From assembly GCA_947579665.1 (NCBI GenBank), contig OX388350.1, positions 89,051,152-89,115,151 of the forward strand: DNA of 64,000 nt, given 5' to 3'. Position numbers and translations under genes: made by a program. This document shows positions 22,269-55,852 of the stretch, one piece after another (position 1 is the first letter of the stretch; every line of letters begins with the position of its first letter). This stretch comes from Sympetrum striolatum. Its lineage: Eukaryota > Arthropoda > Insecta > Odonata > Libellulidae. Under the pieces are notes generated by a model. The model saw only the letters and a program-made list of their open reading frames with translations, was not told the DNA's origin and searched no databases.

Positions 22269-22558
22269 TTAAACAGTTGGCCGGTAAATATCTCCTGAGG
22301 TTCCACTTTTATGCGACTTGAGCACTTTATGGTACTCTAAAGTATATGCCTTTCGAATACTGCGGATTTTGCTGAATTTGCATCAAAATCAGAAACATAT
22401 TCAGACATCACCTCCACGAGAGTTTTGATTGCTTCTTCTTTCTTGTTCCCGTCTCTGTAAGAGGGAATATTTTGATTCCACAAGCATGGATGTTGCTCGT
22501 AGGTTTCTAAGAACTTGATAATTATTTCACACGTCCATTTCCTTAGAAATTTTGGCAT
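22269..22558 (-). pseudogene. MADF-domain protein pseudogene
   Basis: The minus strand encodes the start of a MADF (Myb/SANT-like) DNA-binding domain: WTCEIIIKFLETYEQHPCLW at residues 8-27, then YRDGNKKEEAIKTLVEVM. After about residue 65 the conserved second half is found one base out of frame, reading KIRSIRKAYTLEYHKVLKSH and then DIYRP before a stop at 22269-22271. MADF proteins are sequence-specific regulators and also occur as accessory proteins of Harbinger transposons. One frameshift within GCAAAATCCGC breaks the domain. No acidic tail or BESS motif follows, so this looks like a dead, possibly transposon-derived copy. It is transcribed away from ELOB. Confidence 0.65.
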
Positions 22559-23379
22559 GCTAACTAGAATATCTCACACAATGCTCAATAATAGGGAATG
22601 ACAATAAAATTACTATACCAAGATTCACTAAGTGATCTCTATATTTCCAAAGACAAAAAGCAAAGAACAATACAAAGACTGAGGAGGAAGGTTAAGGCTG
22701 ATTGGATGAGACAAGTGAAAGAACATAGAACCAATTGGGAATGAGTTGTAAACGTTGCAAATAAAGTGATAGTTCATTTAATAATAATGGCAATGCATAT
22801 GTTGAGTTGTTTATATCTGGTCCAGGTAATGCATAAGTCCTTTACGTTGATAATGTAGCAATCCGTATTAAAAAAAAAAATTGAATAAGTTGTTCAAGTA
22901 AAAGTTGAGAGAAATGTGGTGTGATTTATTGCGGAAACATATCTCCTTGTCCGGCATGTTTTATATTAAAATTTATAAATCCAAAATTTTGTAATATTGT
23001 TGAATTTTGATTTTCTCGTTGAAGAGTCATATACTAGATTTTGTGTGGTGTAAAAGGCGGGTTTGATGTTATTAGATTAGAGTTTTGGTCAGTTGACAAG
23101 AATATTTTTCACCATTAAAATTAGTGAATAATCGACGAAGGTAATGTTGAAAAATGAGAAGGAAAACAGAGTGGTCCTTCCCTTGACTTGCTGAATCGGC
23201 TGAACCCAATCGAAAAATGAAGTAAGGGAAGAATCGGAAGAATTAACAGCAAACGCATAAAACACCTCTAACCCCTCTAACACGAATTGGAAGTGAAACA
23301 AATGAATTCCGCAGTGCGCGCAAAGCCGTCGGCGTTAAGGGATAGATATTGAGACATCAAAAGCTTTTAAGATTTAAGA
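22559..23379. other. Intergenic region upstream of ELOB
   Basis: AT-rich. The last ~80 bp, around 23300-23345, is CpG-richer (GCGCGCAAAGCCGTCGGCG) and could be the ELOB promoter or 5' UTR. I see no TATA box at a convincing distance. A 70-codon minus-strand frame (23089-23301) is unlikely to be real. Confidence 0.4.
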
Positions 23380-23382
23380 ATG
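23380..23382 (+). CDS. ELOB: ELOB coding exon 1 (start codon only)
   Basis: Only ATG is coding, followed by donor GTAAGG. Exon 2 begins exactly with the Asp codon that follows Met in elongin-B. Confidence 0.85.
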
Positions 23383-24422
23383 GTAAGGTGGTATTTGTGA
23401 TTCCTTTTTCTAAGAAATATTTTGTGAATAGTGATTTGATGTTCTTTTACCGGTCGTTATTGATTAAATGTCTCTACAATTACCTTCTTGGCAACTATTA
23501 GTAACTATCACTCAAGGCGAGATAATCTCTGCAATATTAACCGCTTATTTTTAGGACGTTTTCTTAATGATAAGAAGAAAGAAGATGACTATTTTTACAG
23601 ATACTAAGGAAACTACTTCTGTGCATGAACTTAAAAAAATTATCGAAGGTATGCTTACGCAAAGATCTGTCCGTATTTGTCTTTCATTCGTGATTTACTC
23701 GATGTAATTGGAATCAGCGTAAAAATTGCAATTTATATCGTTTTACGTGACTGAATCTTAGGAATCCTGAAGATTCCACCTGAGCACCAGCAACTTTTCA
23801 ATAAAGATAATCAACTGATGGAAGACGATAAGACATTGCAGGATTATGGGCTGACATCGATAACTGCTAAGGCACAGTGCCCTGCACCAGTGGGTCTGGC
23901 AATTAGGTATGCTTTTCTAGTATGATATGGAATATTTAATAGTAGTAAATATTAGGAAAAAAAATGTGGTAGAGTTTTTAAATAATGTGTTGTGATGTTC
24001 ACCGAATTGTTTGGTTTGTTATAAAGACAGGTTAACTGACATAACAGGTATGTTTTCAGATTGTCTGTTTTTCACACGGTAGTGAAGGTCTTATTTTTAT
24101 TCAACGAAGGAAAGATTTTTTTCCCTTTTATTATTTGACAATATAAGGACTTAACTCTCTCTCTCTCTCTACCTGCAACAATTTCAAATTCATTTCGCTT
24201 TGGTTTTAACTTACTTGGATTCGCTGTCTTTTGAATTAATAATTTGATAAAAAGGTAATTCACTCTTGATGTCATCAGAATAAAAGCTGTTGGTATTTAT
24301 TCATTTTCAGACAGGACAGTGGAGATTTTGAGCCGCTCGAACTGACTCCTTTCTCCTCTCCTCCGGATCTACCCGATGTAATGAAAGCTCCTGAGAGTAA
24401 CGGTCAGGAGCAGTCTTCGTGA
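23380..24422 (+). CDS. ELOB: Elongin-B (transcription elongation factor B subunit 2)
   Basis: The spliced frame encodes 117 aa, one shorter than human elongin-B. Exons are 23380-23382, 23555-23648, 23762-23906 and 24311-24422; all introns are GT-AG and the phases join without gaps (354 nt). The N-terminal ubiquitin-like fold starts [18 protein letters not shown] (Met replaces one Thr here: RRKKMTIF), followed by [19 protein letters not shown] and [20 protein letters not shown]. The C-terminal tail [12 protein letters not shown] is the conserved elongin-B tail. Elongin-B binds elongin-C; the pair joins elongin A in Pol II elongation and acts as adaptor in Cullin-2/5 ubiquitin ligases with BC-box proteins such as VHL and SOCS. 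The start codon is the last triplet of exon 1, next to a GTAAGG donor. Identification is very secure. Confidence 0.96.
23555..23648 (+). CDS. ELOB: ELOB coding exon 2
   Basis: Acceptor TTATTTTTAG and donor GTATGC. Encodes the first 31 residues after Met plus one base. Confidence 0.93.
23762..23906 (+). CDS. ELOB: ELOB coding exon 3
   Basis: Acceptor GAATCTTAG and donor GTATGC. Encodes [13 protein letters not shown] through PVGLAI, most of the ubiquitin-like fold. Confidence 0.93.
24311..24422 (+). CDS. ELOB: ELOB coding exon 4 and stop
   Basis: Acceptor TTCATTTTCAG, stop TGA at 24420-24422. Encodes the conserved [12 protein letters not shown] tail. Confidence 0.93.
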
Positions 24423-24523
24423 ACAGTTTCTTCGCTGCATCTTCCTTACGGAAAGTTAGCTGTAGCCTGAGGGAAATATTCCCAAAAAACACTAATAATG
24501 CTTCGTGTGAGTGCGATTGCTGA

Positions 24524-24529
24524 AATAAA
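24524..24529 (+). terminator. Likely ELOB polyadenylation signal
   Basis: The first AATAAA (in AATAAATAAAT) lies about 100 bp after the ELOB stop. Further AATAAA hexamers at about 25181 and 25540 could serve longer 3' ends. Confidence 0.55.
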
Positions 24530-27360
24530 TAAATAGAACGGGTGGTAAAAGGATCTTTGAATCTAATTATTAATTCGTTCGAATTGTCAATCCAAATTAG
24601 TATAAATTATTGTTGCTGTGGCTGTGACGGTATATTAAATTGGATGTTACTTCTGGGATGGATTGTTTGTGGAGGAAATAATTCTTATCGATATGTTTTT
24701 CTAACTAATATTATTTATATCAACAACACAAAAATTGAATATCTTCACCACTGAGATATAAAATCAGGTATTTGCTTTTTGACATTATTTTCTTAAAAGC
24801 TACCAATATGCAAGGAATAAATAAGCTACACCAGACCAGCAATTTGCATCAGCATAATGATCAGATTATTGAAAACTCAGGTTTTTTTTAAAACAAACGC
24901 AATAGAATTTTCTTAGAAGTGTTTGAATGATTGTGATAGAGATATTTACTTCATGTGAGTTGTTTTTTCAGCTATTTTGTTTTGTGCCCATAACATAGGC
25001 ATATTATGTTTGAGCTTGTGTTTACTTGCCAGAAGAGGCTCATTCCTGCGGAAACAAACTTTTCCTCAAATAAAATCCATCCTAAGTGTGAAAACTTAGA
25101 AATCCTGACTTTTCCTTTGCAGTGATCGCAATTTATTTTTGAGAGTGTAATGTATGTTCTGAAATACTTTCTCTCATTACAATAAAACTATTTCAAGTAT
25201 TCAGTTGTGACTAAGAGTTGCAGTATATTGTAAATTTCATTCATTATTTGGTAACTATTGTAAAACTTTCAATAAGATCCAAGTGGGAGTTTCCCATGGC
25301 TTGTACTTTGCTTTTCAACATAAAAATATCTTTATTTAAATTGTAAGCATTCAAAGTCATAGGGTAAATTAATGCACTTTTGCAATGTGACTGTTTTAAG
25401 AATAAATCTTTTTTGTGTATTTGAAATTAACATTCCTTGATTTTTATCATCCTCATTCCTGTGTTCATATATTTGTTGAAGTTTTCAGTATCATTTATGA
25501 GTGAAGTTTGAAGCATTGTTTCGAAGCAAAAGGCAAATAAAATTCTTTTTAAAGTCTTTCTTTATTTCCATAATTTCTTGTAAACATTCATTCATATCAA
25601 AATAACCTCATTTAAGGAAGTCGGAACCCTGATTTTGATATTCCCCCTCTATGAGGACAATTGTCAACGCAGCAGTGAGGAGGCACAATCACATGCTATT
25701 TTGTAACAAGTGTTACATTATTATTATGTACAAATATTTATTTAAATGAGAATATCTGATATGAGAAATATTTTTTACAGCTTATTACATGTAAGTCAAG
25801 TATTTATTTAAAACAAGATTTCACATACAGCTAGTAAGCCAGTTTATAGTGAAATAGAAACAAATTATTGATATAAATAGAGACAAAAAAATAACATAAG
25901 GTATAAGAAACAGTACATCACAATAAGGAAAATTAATAATTGAACTGGCAAAACTATTTCTTGAGAGGAAAGGATACTCCCTCGTTCATGAAGGAATCTT
26001 TGGTCAATGGAAATGGATCCACATTAGTTGGAAGAGAATTTAATATGAAAAGAGGAATGAGCGATTAGCAAGAGGTATTCTGGCAGTAGGATAGTAAAAT
26101 CGAGAAGATGAAAGAGTAGTTCTACTAAAAATGAAATTGGGCAAGTAAATTAGGACAGTCAATAAAGGAATTTAAAATACCATGTATAAATGAAAGATCA
26201 CTTTTAGTTCTATAGACAGAAAGACAATCCAAAGATAGAGCAGATAATATGTTAATATTAGAAGCATTACGGTAAGAAGGAACACAGGATTTAATAATTC
26301 TGTGAAATAAATGAGTAATTCTATCAAGTGTGACATGATTTGAAAGAGGAGAGCATATAAGTGGACAGTAGGAAGAACGAAGGAGGAAAAATAAATTTTA
26401 AGAGCCAGTGAAGTGATAAAATATTCTTAAAAGCGACATTGCTCAATTCAAGTAAAGGAAAAATAAGTATGTTTAAGCTGATGTTTCTGCACACTCATTG
26501 AAGTAGTGCTCCCATCTGATTAAGAGTTAGCATTCTTAAATTATCTACCTCAAGAATATCTCACTTCAAAAATAAGATCAGAACTATTATTGCGAATCAA
26601 TAGAAGTTCTGATAAAAGAACAGAAGATGGTGCAAGAGATCTATTTGAATAACATCTGGCAGCTCAGCTTTGACAGTTATATCTTAATTCACTAATCATG
26701 AGATGGCTTCACCATTGAGATCCTCAAAAAGTATTGAATCATAAACAGTTGCTGTGATGAAAGCAGTCCTGACGACAATGTCAAAAGAGAGACATGTATC
26801 AGGGACAGAACAATAGGATAGAGATATTTTACAAAATTCAGAATGTCAAACAGTCCCACTTAAGGCTAAAAGATGTATCAAGTATAAAATTAAAACAAAT
26901 TGGTCAATAGTTTTGCATGTATTTAATATTATTTAGAATGTTTTCATGCTTAGATATACCAACTTAAATAGATTTAAGTATGTCCTATGTACATAGGTTT
27001 AATATTTGCCTCTGAAATAGAATTTGGGACCCACAAAAATGGAACATCTACAGCTAAGCACATCAGGGTAGTTATGTTGATTGACAGTTTTAAATGTAGG
27101 AAAAGTAATTTCACATAACCATAGAAATACTTGAATAGATGAAAACACACATTGAGTATATTCTACCAAATGTATCCTTCATCCTGGTCTTGCTTTGATC
27201 ATAAGACAGGAGACTCCAATTTTTTGAAGCTACAGCAACATCAGTTTCACCTGCAGTTATCAGCAGGGCTATAGGCAGAAGCAAAGCATAGAGATACTCA
27301 AGGTCTTCAAGAGCACTATGTACCCTATATACATGTGTATAAGCTGAATTTTTCAGCACA
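24530..27360. other. Intergenic region, no gene recognised
   Basis: Strongly AT-rich, with scattered short frames and no recognisable protein motif or transposon end. The first kilobase may include ELOB 3' UTR. At 26000-27100 I see only purine-rich low-complexity stretches. Confidence 0.45.
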
Positions 27361-27361
27361 T

Positions 27362-28466
27362 TTCCGGATGTCAGTCCAGTGCAGCAACAGTATGGGGGCC
27401 AGATGTGTATATGGGGGGAATGCGAGAAGAGCCGTCAGTTGGATTTCTGTCGTACCCAGGGGTAGAGCCCAGATCTTATGGTACTCACCCGTCATGGTAC
27501 TCACCCGTCATGGTACTCACATCACCCTGGCTATGAATTGGACCAATTCACCAACCCGGCATACTTCGCCTTCACATAACCAGTCAGCTACCACAAATTA
27601 GGGGGAAGTTCTCCACAGCTATTCAGCGAAGAAGAGAGGCCCCAGAGGGCCACCCAAATGCTAGAGGAAATCCGGGAGGAATTTTGCACAGTAGCTTGCC
27701 AGATAGAAATGGTTGAGCAATGGCAGCATTCGATATCTGTCCAATTTGCACAACTGCCTGCAACTTTCGAGAGCCTTTGGCATTCTCTGCCACAGGAAGA
27801 CCCACCCTCATACCTGGAAGTAATACAGCTGGGGCAGTAAATAAAAAACTGGATCTCAACAGGAAAATTCAGACCATGGGACCAACATGAAGCGGAACAT
27901 GTGCTGTTTTATGTCTCGTATTGGGCACAAATACCATCCCCAAAGAAGACAGAGTTGTATTTGTGCATGCGAATACTAGGAATAGTGGTGGAGCACAGAT
28001 GGCCAATTGCTAGCAAAATATCAGGAAACCCAAACCAGAATTTATTGAGAGTTCCAGTCCAATTGATACAACCATCGCCAAACATTATGGTGCAAGTTCC
28101 ACCAGCTCCGGAAGCAAGACCATGTCCATCCAGCAGGACTTACCATACTGCATACCAGCCCACCTGAAAAGGCGGGCATCGAGGGTGGTGTGGCAGAATT
28201 GAGCTGCAAGAGATATTGCTGCCTGAGAATCCCAGTCCTTAAGAGCAAAGGATCTCCTGGACTTCCTTCACTGGACAGTGTGCAGAGATCCTCCAAGAGC
28301 AGTCGACCTTCCAGACAATGACAACGACGGTATCACCTCGGACGCCGATTCAGTAATCGGATCAGAGGACCTAGACACGGATACAATAGACGCCTCCGGT
28401 TTCCTGCTCACTCTACCAGGTAGACCAGTGGCCCCAGTGAAGGCCCCTAATGAGTCATCAGTGTAA
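27362..28466 (+). pseudogene. Unidentified degraded protein-coding region
   Basis: Less AT-rich than its surroundings and coding-like on the plus strand in pieces: GYELDQFTNPAYFAF near 27530, then FSEEERPQRATQMLEEIREE at about 27620-27680 running into a helical segment (TVACQIEMVEQWQHSISVQF) that stops at 27840, and finally an acidic Ser/Asp tail (28278-28466) ending ESSV-stop. A 16-bp unit (GTACTCACCCGTCATG) is repeated about three times at 27481-27526. Stops and frameshifts separate the parts. Proline-rich linker, helix and acidic tail would suit a transposon-associated or regulatory protein, but no family can be named. The region is absent from the TMEM241 reading frame. Confidence 0.4.
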
Positions 28467-29523
28467 TTTTTTCCTACAGTTAAAGTGTACCCTTACAATG
28501 ATGAAAACGTCCCACTATTCTCCACCAGAGAAAGTAGGGGCTGCTTAAATTAGTATGTAAATTGTATAATTGAATAAATATTCAAAAACACATTAAACAT
28601 ACCGATGCCTCAATTACTGTAATTTACTGGAATATATATTTATTTTGAAATTTACCAGTAGCTGCTTTTCCCACCCTAAGCTTTTATATATACTTTAGTA
28701 AATTAGTTTTCCCAATTTTTGTGATAATATTAGGTGTATCAGCTTATACAGTATTCTACTTCGAGTAAATACGGTATTTTACTTTTTCATTTATAAGAAT
28801 AAAGAAAGGTAAATACATAGGGATCCATGTGATTTTTCATAAAAGTATTTAATATCTGGTTGGCGTAAGTGAAGGTATATTTTATTACATTGGGCAGACT
28901 TCTTTCAAACTGTATATAATGAGTCTCCACAGTAAATACATACTTCTAAATTTAAGTTTACTATCCACAACAGCCTGAAGTATGACTGAATACCTCTGCT
29001 TTCTGTTGTATTATGTGAAAATATGACAATAAGATAATGCAACAAGCAATAATTAAACGAAGGATAGCAGCTGAGCTATCTTCACCGAAATCTCCGAATC
29101 ACCGGAATCACCTAATTCACAGTCACATTTCGAGTATTTAGTCACCGGCAGTGACTGCTACTTTTCAGTAACGGTGATTAAATCACAGGTAGCGATATAT
29201 CGCTCATCACTGAAAATCAGTAACAGGTGGACTGGTTGGACTAGTTTAGTAACTGAGTCGTGTCCGTGGTGTCTTATGTGAATTGACGAATCATTTCATT
29301 ATCAAGTCTTCAAACTTTCCGCTGAAAATTTAACTACATTTTAAAATTCACTAATATTGGTCATTAATTCATTGCTTGACGGGAGATTTGTCGAACTTCT
29401 TGCACGAATGGAATCATTAGTTAAGATCTGGTATAGATCGTCAGCGGCTGTTATAGAATCTGCTGAGCGTTCCAGATTTACAGAAGTTTTAAGCAACTCA
29501 GAGAAAATATCGCTACCCGTAAT
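28467..29523. other. Upstream region of the TMEM241-like gene
   Basis: From about 29080 to 29260 short words with CAGTGACTG, CACCGG, GATATATCGC and repeated 'CAGTAAC' or its complement occur, giving a locally repetitive, CpG-containing stretch 250-450 bp before the start codon. It could be promoter-proximal or a degraded transposon. An in-frame stop at 29464 limits the 5' extension of the coding sequence. Confidence 0.4.
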
Positions 29524-50857
<21,334 letters not shown>

Positions 50858-53800
50858 ATGCAAATTTTTGAATGCAGACTTGATTGGTAAGACAATTAAA
50901 CAAATTTTATTCAAATTTTGAACTGCAGTTATTTTAAACCTTCAAGGGCTCATTTCCTAAATATTAATGATAACACAGGCCGACAAGGTTTTGGTAACAT
51001 TAATGTAGTTACTTATTTCTTATTTTTTGGCGATAAATTCGGCTGTAAAATTTGTACATTACATACAGTTTTCGGTACTTTTGCATTAATATAAAAAACA
51101 ATATCTTCATTAATTTTTATTATTAAATGTTTTGGTTGTTAACACTGAATGTATATCTAAACTGTCATTTCATTAATTCACTCTATATAAATTTAATTTA
51201 CACTCCTAGGCCAAATTCAAAGAGCTGCAAAATGGCAAGTTGACAAGCTCTTCACAAAAGTGTGGATTTTGGTGCCCATGAGCTCACTAAAAACTTGTTT
51301 CCTTAAAGAGATTTAAACCTACAGGGCATCATATAAACTCATCTTAAAGTTCTTAAAAAGACCTCTATCCTAATATACATTTTAATTCTATTTCATTTAT
51401 TCCTTGTCTATTTTTTGGCCAAATACAGTTTTGTGCTGCCATCTTCCGAGAGAAGTGCTCTTACCGACAGCCCTTGTCAATGAGTTTCCAGCCATTCTTT
51501 CAGTAACCTATCATGTTCATGCAGTTAAATGATGAAGAATGGATGGGATGTGTGCAATACTTATTCTTAAGACCATACACCCTTCTAGGGTACCTAATAC
51601 CCTAAGGGTACTAATAACCATGGTGGTATGGAAGTGGATAAGAGATGAGAAATGTTATTGGTGGTTTTTAAACAAAATTTGTACATTTTTGGGCTTTTTA
51701 GAGTTCATATCTGTAATCATCAACCCAAAATTAATTAAGAGCCGCTGTTACAAGGAAACATTAACATCCATTTCACCAAAAAAAATATTTATAAAATAAG
51801 GGAGACTGGGGCACTCACACCACCCTGACCAGAAGGAGATGTCATATGCCCGAGAAATTAAGCTTAGTCTTCAGTACCCAGCCTTGTTAATGACATGGGT
51901 TTAATGATTACTGAATCAGCAAGAAAAGCTAATGTACTTAATCAACACTACCAGGGAAGCTTTACTTTAGACAATGGATGCATGAACGGATTTTCTATGA
52001 GTGTTGATTCAGGCATGGCTTGCAAATTGAAAACAGCAATAGTTCCCACTCTAACTTTATGAAGCACCTAAGGAATTCGTGGAAATCTAACCTCCAAGAA
52101 AACAGTCAGTGAGTGTATCAAAGATCCTACTTACTAATTTTCTACTTCTTCCACTGATACTAAGTTCTGAAAATCACACAGCAACTTCCAGTTACTAGAA
52201 TTACGAAATTTAGGGATTCACAATAGGGGTAATTGTATATTAGATATCGATATTTTATTACCATAAGTATCCTTGTGCTCGAATTTGGGCCCTGGAAAAT
52301 CTTCTGCCAGCCATGCAGGTTAAATTAAAACATCAACCATTTAAGACCATACAAACTAACTAAAGCAATTATAAGTATCTTTACCAATAAGATTTCTTTC
52401 AAAACTTTAGTAAGAATTCAACAAACGACAACAACAAATCTTAGTTACCTAAAATTTCATACATATCATCAATATTTACGTCTGCCTTGTTTCATTTGTC
52501 TATTTGTTTGCCCTCTTATTGGTTGAGATGAAGCATGTGACCGTCGCCCCTCGGAAATGCTCGGATGTTTCCCCTTAAAGTGGGTTGTCCTGCCTTGCAG
52601 AATACGATTCAGAGACAAAGTCCGTGAGTGAGCACGGAATCCTCTCAAGTCGGTTCGGTGAAAAGTGGAACCAACTGCTTCTGAACCGACATGTTGCAGA
52701 ATAGGGCCCCTGGGTTAGTGAGCGGCGGAGAAGTAGTCAAAAGCGTTTGGCAACGTTGAAGAAACAACTGAAGACTGCAGCTCGCATTCAGCTTCGTCCG
52801 CTAGTGGCAAACGGATAGTGATGACAAATGTTGAGAATTTTTGATGTCTGTGATATCTGTTACTGTGATTTTTTATAGAAGTGATTTTAAACTGTGAATG
52901 GATCACAACTTCCATTCCTCAGTTATCTTGATTGTGATTGAAGGAAATATTTTGACTATTGCATTCTATTAATGTGGTATATTGCATAGTTATTTACAAT
53001 ATTAAAGTGGCTATAGTGATGGTAAAATCATTAAATTTATTGAATTTTGTATTCAAACAATCTTTCATCATACAGTGTGTTTTATAAAAATTAAGAATTG
53101 ATAATGGTGAGTGGTATTGGAGCTAGTGCGGGTTGAGGCTTCTTTACGGTGTTTCTTTTGAAAAATTTTCATATTTTCCACTTTTTTTATTGATCGTCTC
53201 GTACTAATCAGCCTGTTTGACAAGAACCCATACTTAAGCCCTCAAAACTTAGGAAGATCAAGGGGTATAGACCGTTCCACCTTAAGTTGATAGTATGGGA
53301 AAGCGTTCATTCCCCGTGTATTTCTCCTGTAAGAAGGATGGCCCATGTTGCCATTTACAAAAAATTACAAATCGATAGATAATAAAATCATTTATGGTGT
53401 AAATATAAATGATGAATACATGGTGAAAAAGTTTTTTTTCATATTAGCTAAAATAAAATTGATAAAAAATATTTTCATACATTTCCTCCTGGAAACGCTA
53501 TTTTCCGACATTATCTTAATAATGCTGTTTTAAGCACGGTGTTCCTTTAATTGGCACCAAATTTACACAGAAAGTATTCCGGAGTTAACTTTCTATAATG
53601 ATCAACATAAAACTATGATATTCATAATTTGAATACTTTTATAACATAAAAAGTACAGTTTGATCCTAAAACTTCGAATTATGCATTCCAAAAAGTGATC
53701 AGTGGCGAAGTCTCGTACCGTAAGAGATACCCCAATGAATGATGTGTATGAAATTTAAAGAAATGTATGAGGTAGTTTTTGGTGAAAGACGGAATACTTT

Positions 53801-54129
53801 GTCTTATTTCTAAAGGGAAATATGAATTTTTTAATATGATGGTTTTTCCCACGTGCCAAATTTCCTCTGTCTTACCCTTGATTACGCTGGCTGCGCTAGC
53901 TACGATGAGCGTATTGCAGAAGCAAATCGCTCCGCAAAGTATAGAATAATTGTGAAAGCACTGAACATTTACTTTTTACTGTTGAAATACGTTTGTTCTA
54001 AAATTTGGATATCATGAATACTAATAGAAAATTTAATAGCACTTCCACTAATTTAATCTCTCCTTCACCTGCTTGGCCTCCGATTTTCTTCAAATGTTTC
54101 CCATCTTGCTGAGTGCTCCTCAGGACCTG
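50858..54129. other. Region downstream of the TMEM241-like gene
   Basis: The first few hundred bases are presumably 3' UTR, though no strong AATAAA is seen close to the stop. An 86-codon frame at 51539-51799 is not recognisable. A CpG-richer stretch at 52540-52800, containing an 8-bp stem (GTCGGTTC/GAACCGAC), precedes an ATG followed by GTGAGT at about 53104. That could be a promoter and a start-codon-only exon, but no downstream exon was found. Confidence 0.35.
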
Positions 54130-54258
54130 TTACTTTTCTGCTGCCTTTTTAATTGTTATTTTTCGACTATTGAATTCATCTAACGCTTTTTTAAAGCTAT
54201 TTTCATCATACCTTTGATACAAACGCCTAACACTGACTTTCTTGTTGTTTCTAGACAT
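54130..54258 (-). pseudogene. psq-type HTH fragment of a pogo-class transposase
   Basis: A 42-codon minus-strand frame from ATG at 54258: MSRNNKKVSVRRLYQRYDEN, then SFKKALDEFNSRKITIKKAA, then stop. After the stop the frame context continues with a decayed GKHLKKIGGQ-like stretch down to about 54060. The KALxEFxxxxITIKKAAE pattern is the start of the pipsqueak/CENP-B-type HTH found in pogo-class transposases. Too short to be functional. It faces away from the DDE remnant at 54.7 kb and belongs to a different element. Confidence 0.6.
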
Positions 54259-54677
54259 GGCCGAAGTCACCCCACAATATTGCAAATTTTTTCATAGGTG
54301 GCCATAATAACCAGATCTTAAGTCAAATATGTTTACTATTTTTATATTGTGGTTATGACCGAACTAATGAAATTATAAGATCATTTTGTCTCACTTGACT
54401 TTCTCAGAGAAGTTACCCGACTGAGGGTTAGTTGACGTCTCGAGAATGCACTATTTTCTGTTGAAGGGATCAACGTCCGTTAGTTGCAAGCCAAGCCTAT
54501 CCCCTCTTTTAAAATAAGTTTCAAAAATCCGCGGAACCCCTCCTACACTCTCACACCTTCTTCCGCGAATCCTGCTCTCCACGACAGAATGTTTCCGGCC
54601 CCATCTTATCCGAAGGTCCCAGATAGCCATAACATTACCCAGCATCTTTTCTTCGGCCCTTCTCCAATCCTTATCGG

Positions 54678-55347
54678 TCAGTCATTGTTTTGGACAATGC
54701 ATCGTATCATTCCAGGAAATTAGAACATTTACCGACAGTCAGCTGGAAAAAAGAAAATGTTAAAGAGTGGCTGGCAAGTAAAAATATAAACTTTGATGCT
54801 GACAGTTTAAAAAGAGATTTACTATTTTCTGTCAATCAAATTCGGAAAGATTTCGAAAAGTTGATGAACATGCGAAGTCGAAGGAATGCATTGCACTAAG
54901 ACTTATCATTGCGAGTTGAACCCGATTGAAAGAATTTGGGCGCAGATCAAACATTATGTTGGAATGAAGAATACTTCATTCAAGAAGAAAGATGTGGAGC
55001 GGGTTATTTTGGAGAGTTTCGGCACGGTCTCAGCTCAAAATTGGCAAAACCATGTAGAACATGTGATTAAAGTAGAAGAAGAAATGTGGCATGCAGACAA
55101 TTTGCAAGACAACGTAGATGAATTAATTATTAGTTATGAATCGTCTTCATCGTCGTGGTCAGCAACATCATCGGAAGATGAGCCACAGCCAAGTACAGTG
55201 GGGGAAACAATTATCGCAACACCAGTTGGCGTCAGAGCGCGGATTACGTGGAAACTAACTGAAATCACTCTAACTCCGACAATTCGGCAACTCTGTATAG
55301 ATGCAGTAAAACCGGCAATATTCAAATTCCTTTCGAATGGAAAATAG
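54678..55347 (+). pseudogene. IS630/Tc1-type DDE transposase, C-terminal half
   Basis: Two frames, one frameshift. The first (from about 54678) reads SVIVLDNASYHSRKLEHLPT, with the second catalytic Asp in the LDNASYHS box. The second (54886-55347) reads YHCELNPIERIWAQIKHYVG, with the catalytic Glu in the NPIE box, followed by a helical region and a Ser/Asp-rich tail. The long spacing between the two boxes (over 60 residues, with WLASKNINF between them) fits a DDE_3 group common in insects. The first catalytic Asp region is missing upstream. Confidence 0.75.
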
Positions 55348-55510
55348 ACTTTTAGTTTCGTTTTTATATGCAGACATTTAAGACTCACCTTCGCGAGATT
55401 TACAAGTAGTGCCTTTGCCTCATTGTCTTCATTTTTTGCCATTTATTATTCAAAGTTGGTCGTGATAAAAATAGTTGTGTAGAATGTCAATATAATACAC
55501 TGGGAGATAG

Positions 55511-55852
55511 TTGCAAACAAGATTGTTTGATAGCGGAATATCAGACGTTAAAATGAACATTTTAGGTATTATTTCGCGAATTAAAGGTCTAAATACTAGA
55601 ATTGTGATGGAATTGAATTCTTTCAAAGAGAATTCAACACTTAAAAATTCGAATTCAGAAACCACTAAGATGCCTCCTATTCTTACCTTTCTATTTTCTC
55701 TCGAGCAGTGTAGTTTTCCACTGCATAAGATATTTAAATATACCTTCGATGAATCCAATCTAATCCGTGTGTTGAAGGAGTTCAACTTTTCCAAGAGCTT
55801 TTTAGCGATTAACGTTTTGACAGGAATTGCCATCACTATTATTAGCTTTTAA
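55511..55852 (+). other. Ambiguous overlapping open frames
   Basis: A 113-codon plus-strand frame overlaps a 128-codon minus-strand frame (55450-55836). Neither resembles a known family or has visible splice or poly(A) support. Two long antisense frames in AT-rich DNA are unusual enough to record but not enough to call a gene. Confidence 0.2.

Noticed and set aside
24072..24492. Minus-strand frames over ELOB introns and last exon
   Set aside because: Antisense shadows of a clearly identified gene on the plus strand.
55450..55836. 128-codon minus-strand frame
   Set aside because: Overlaps a 113-codon plus frame and neither has a family match; not called as a gene.
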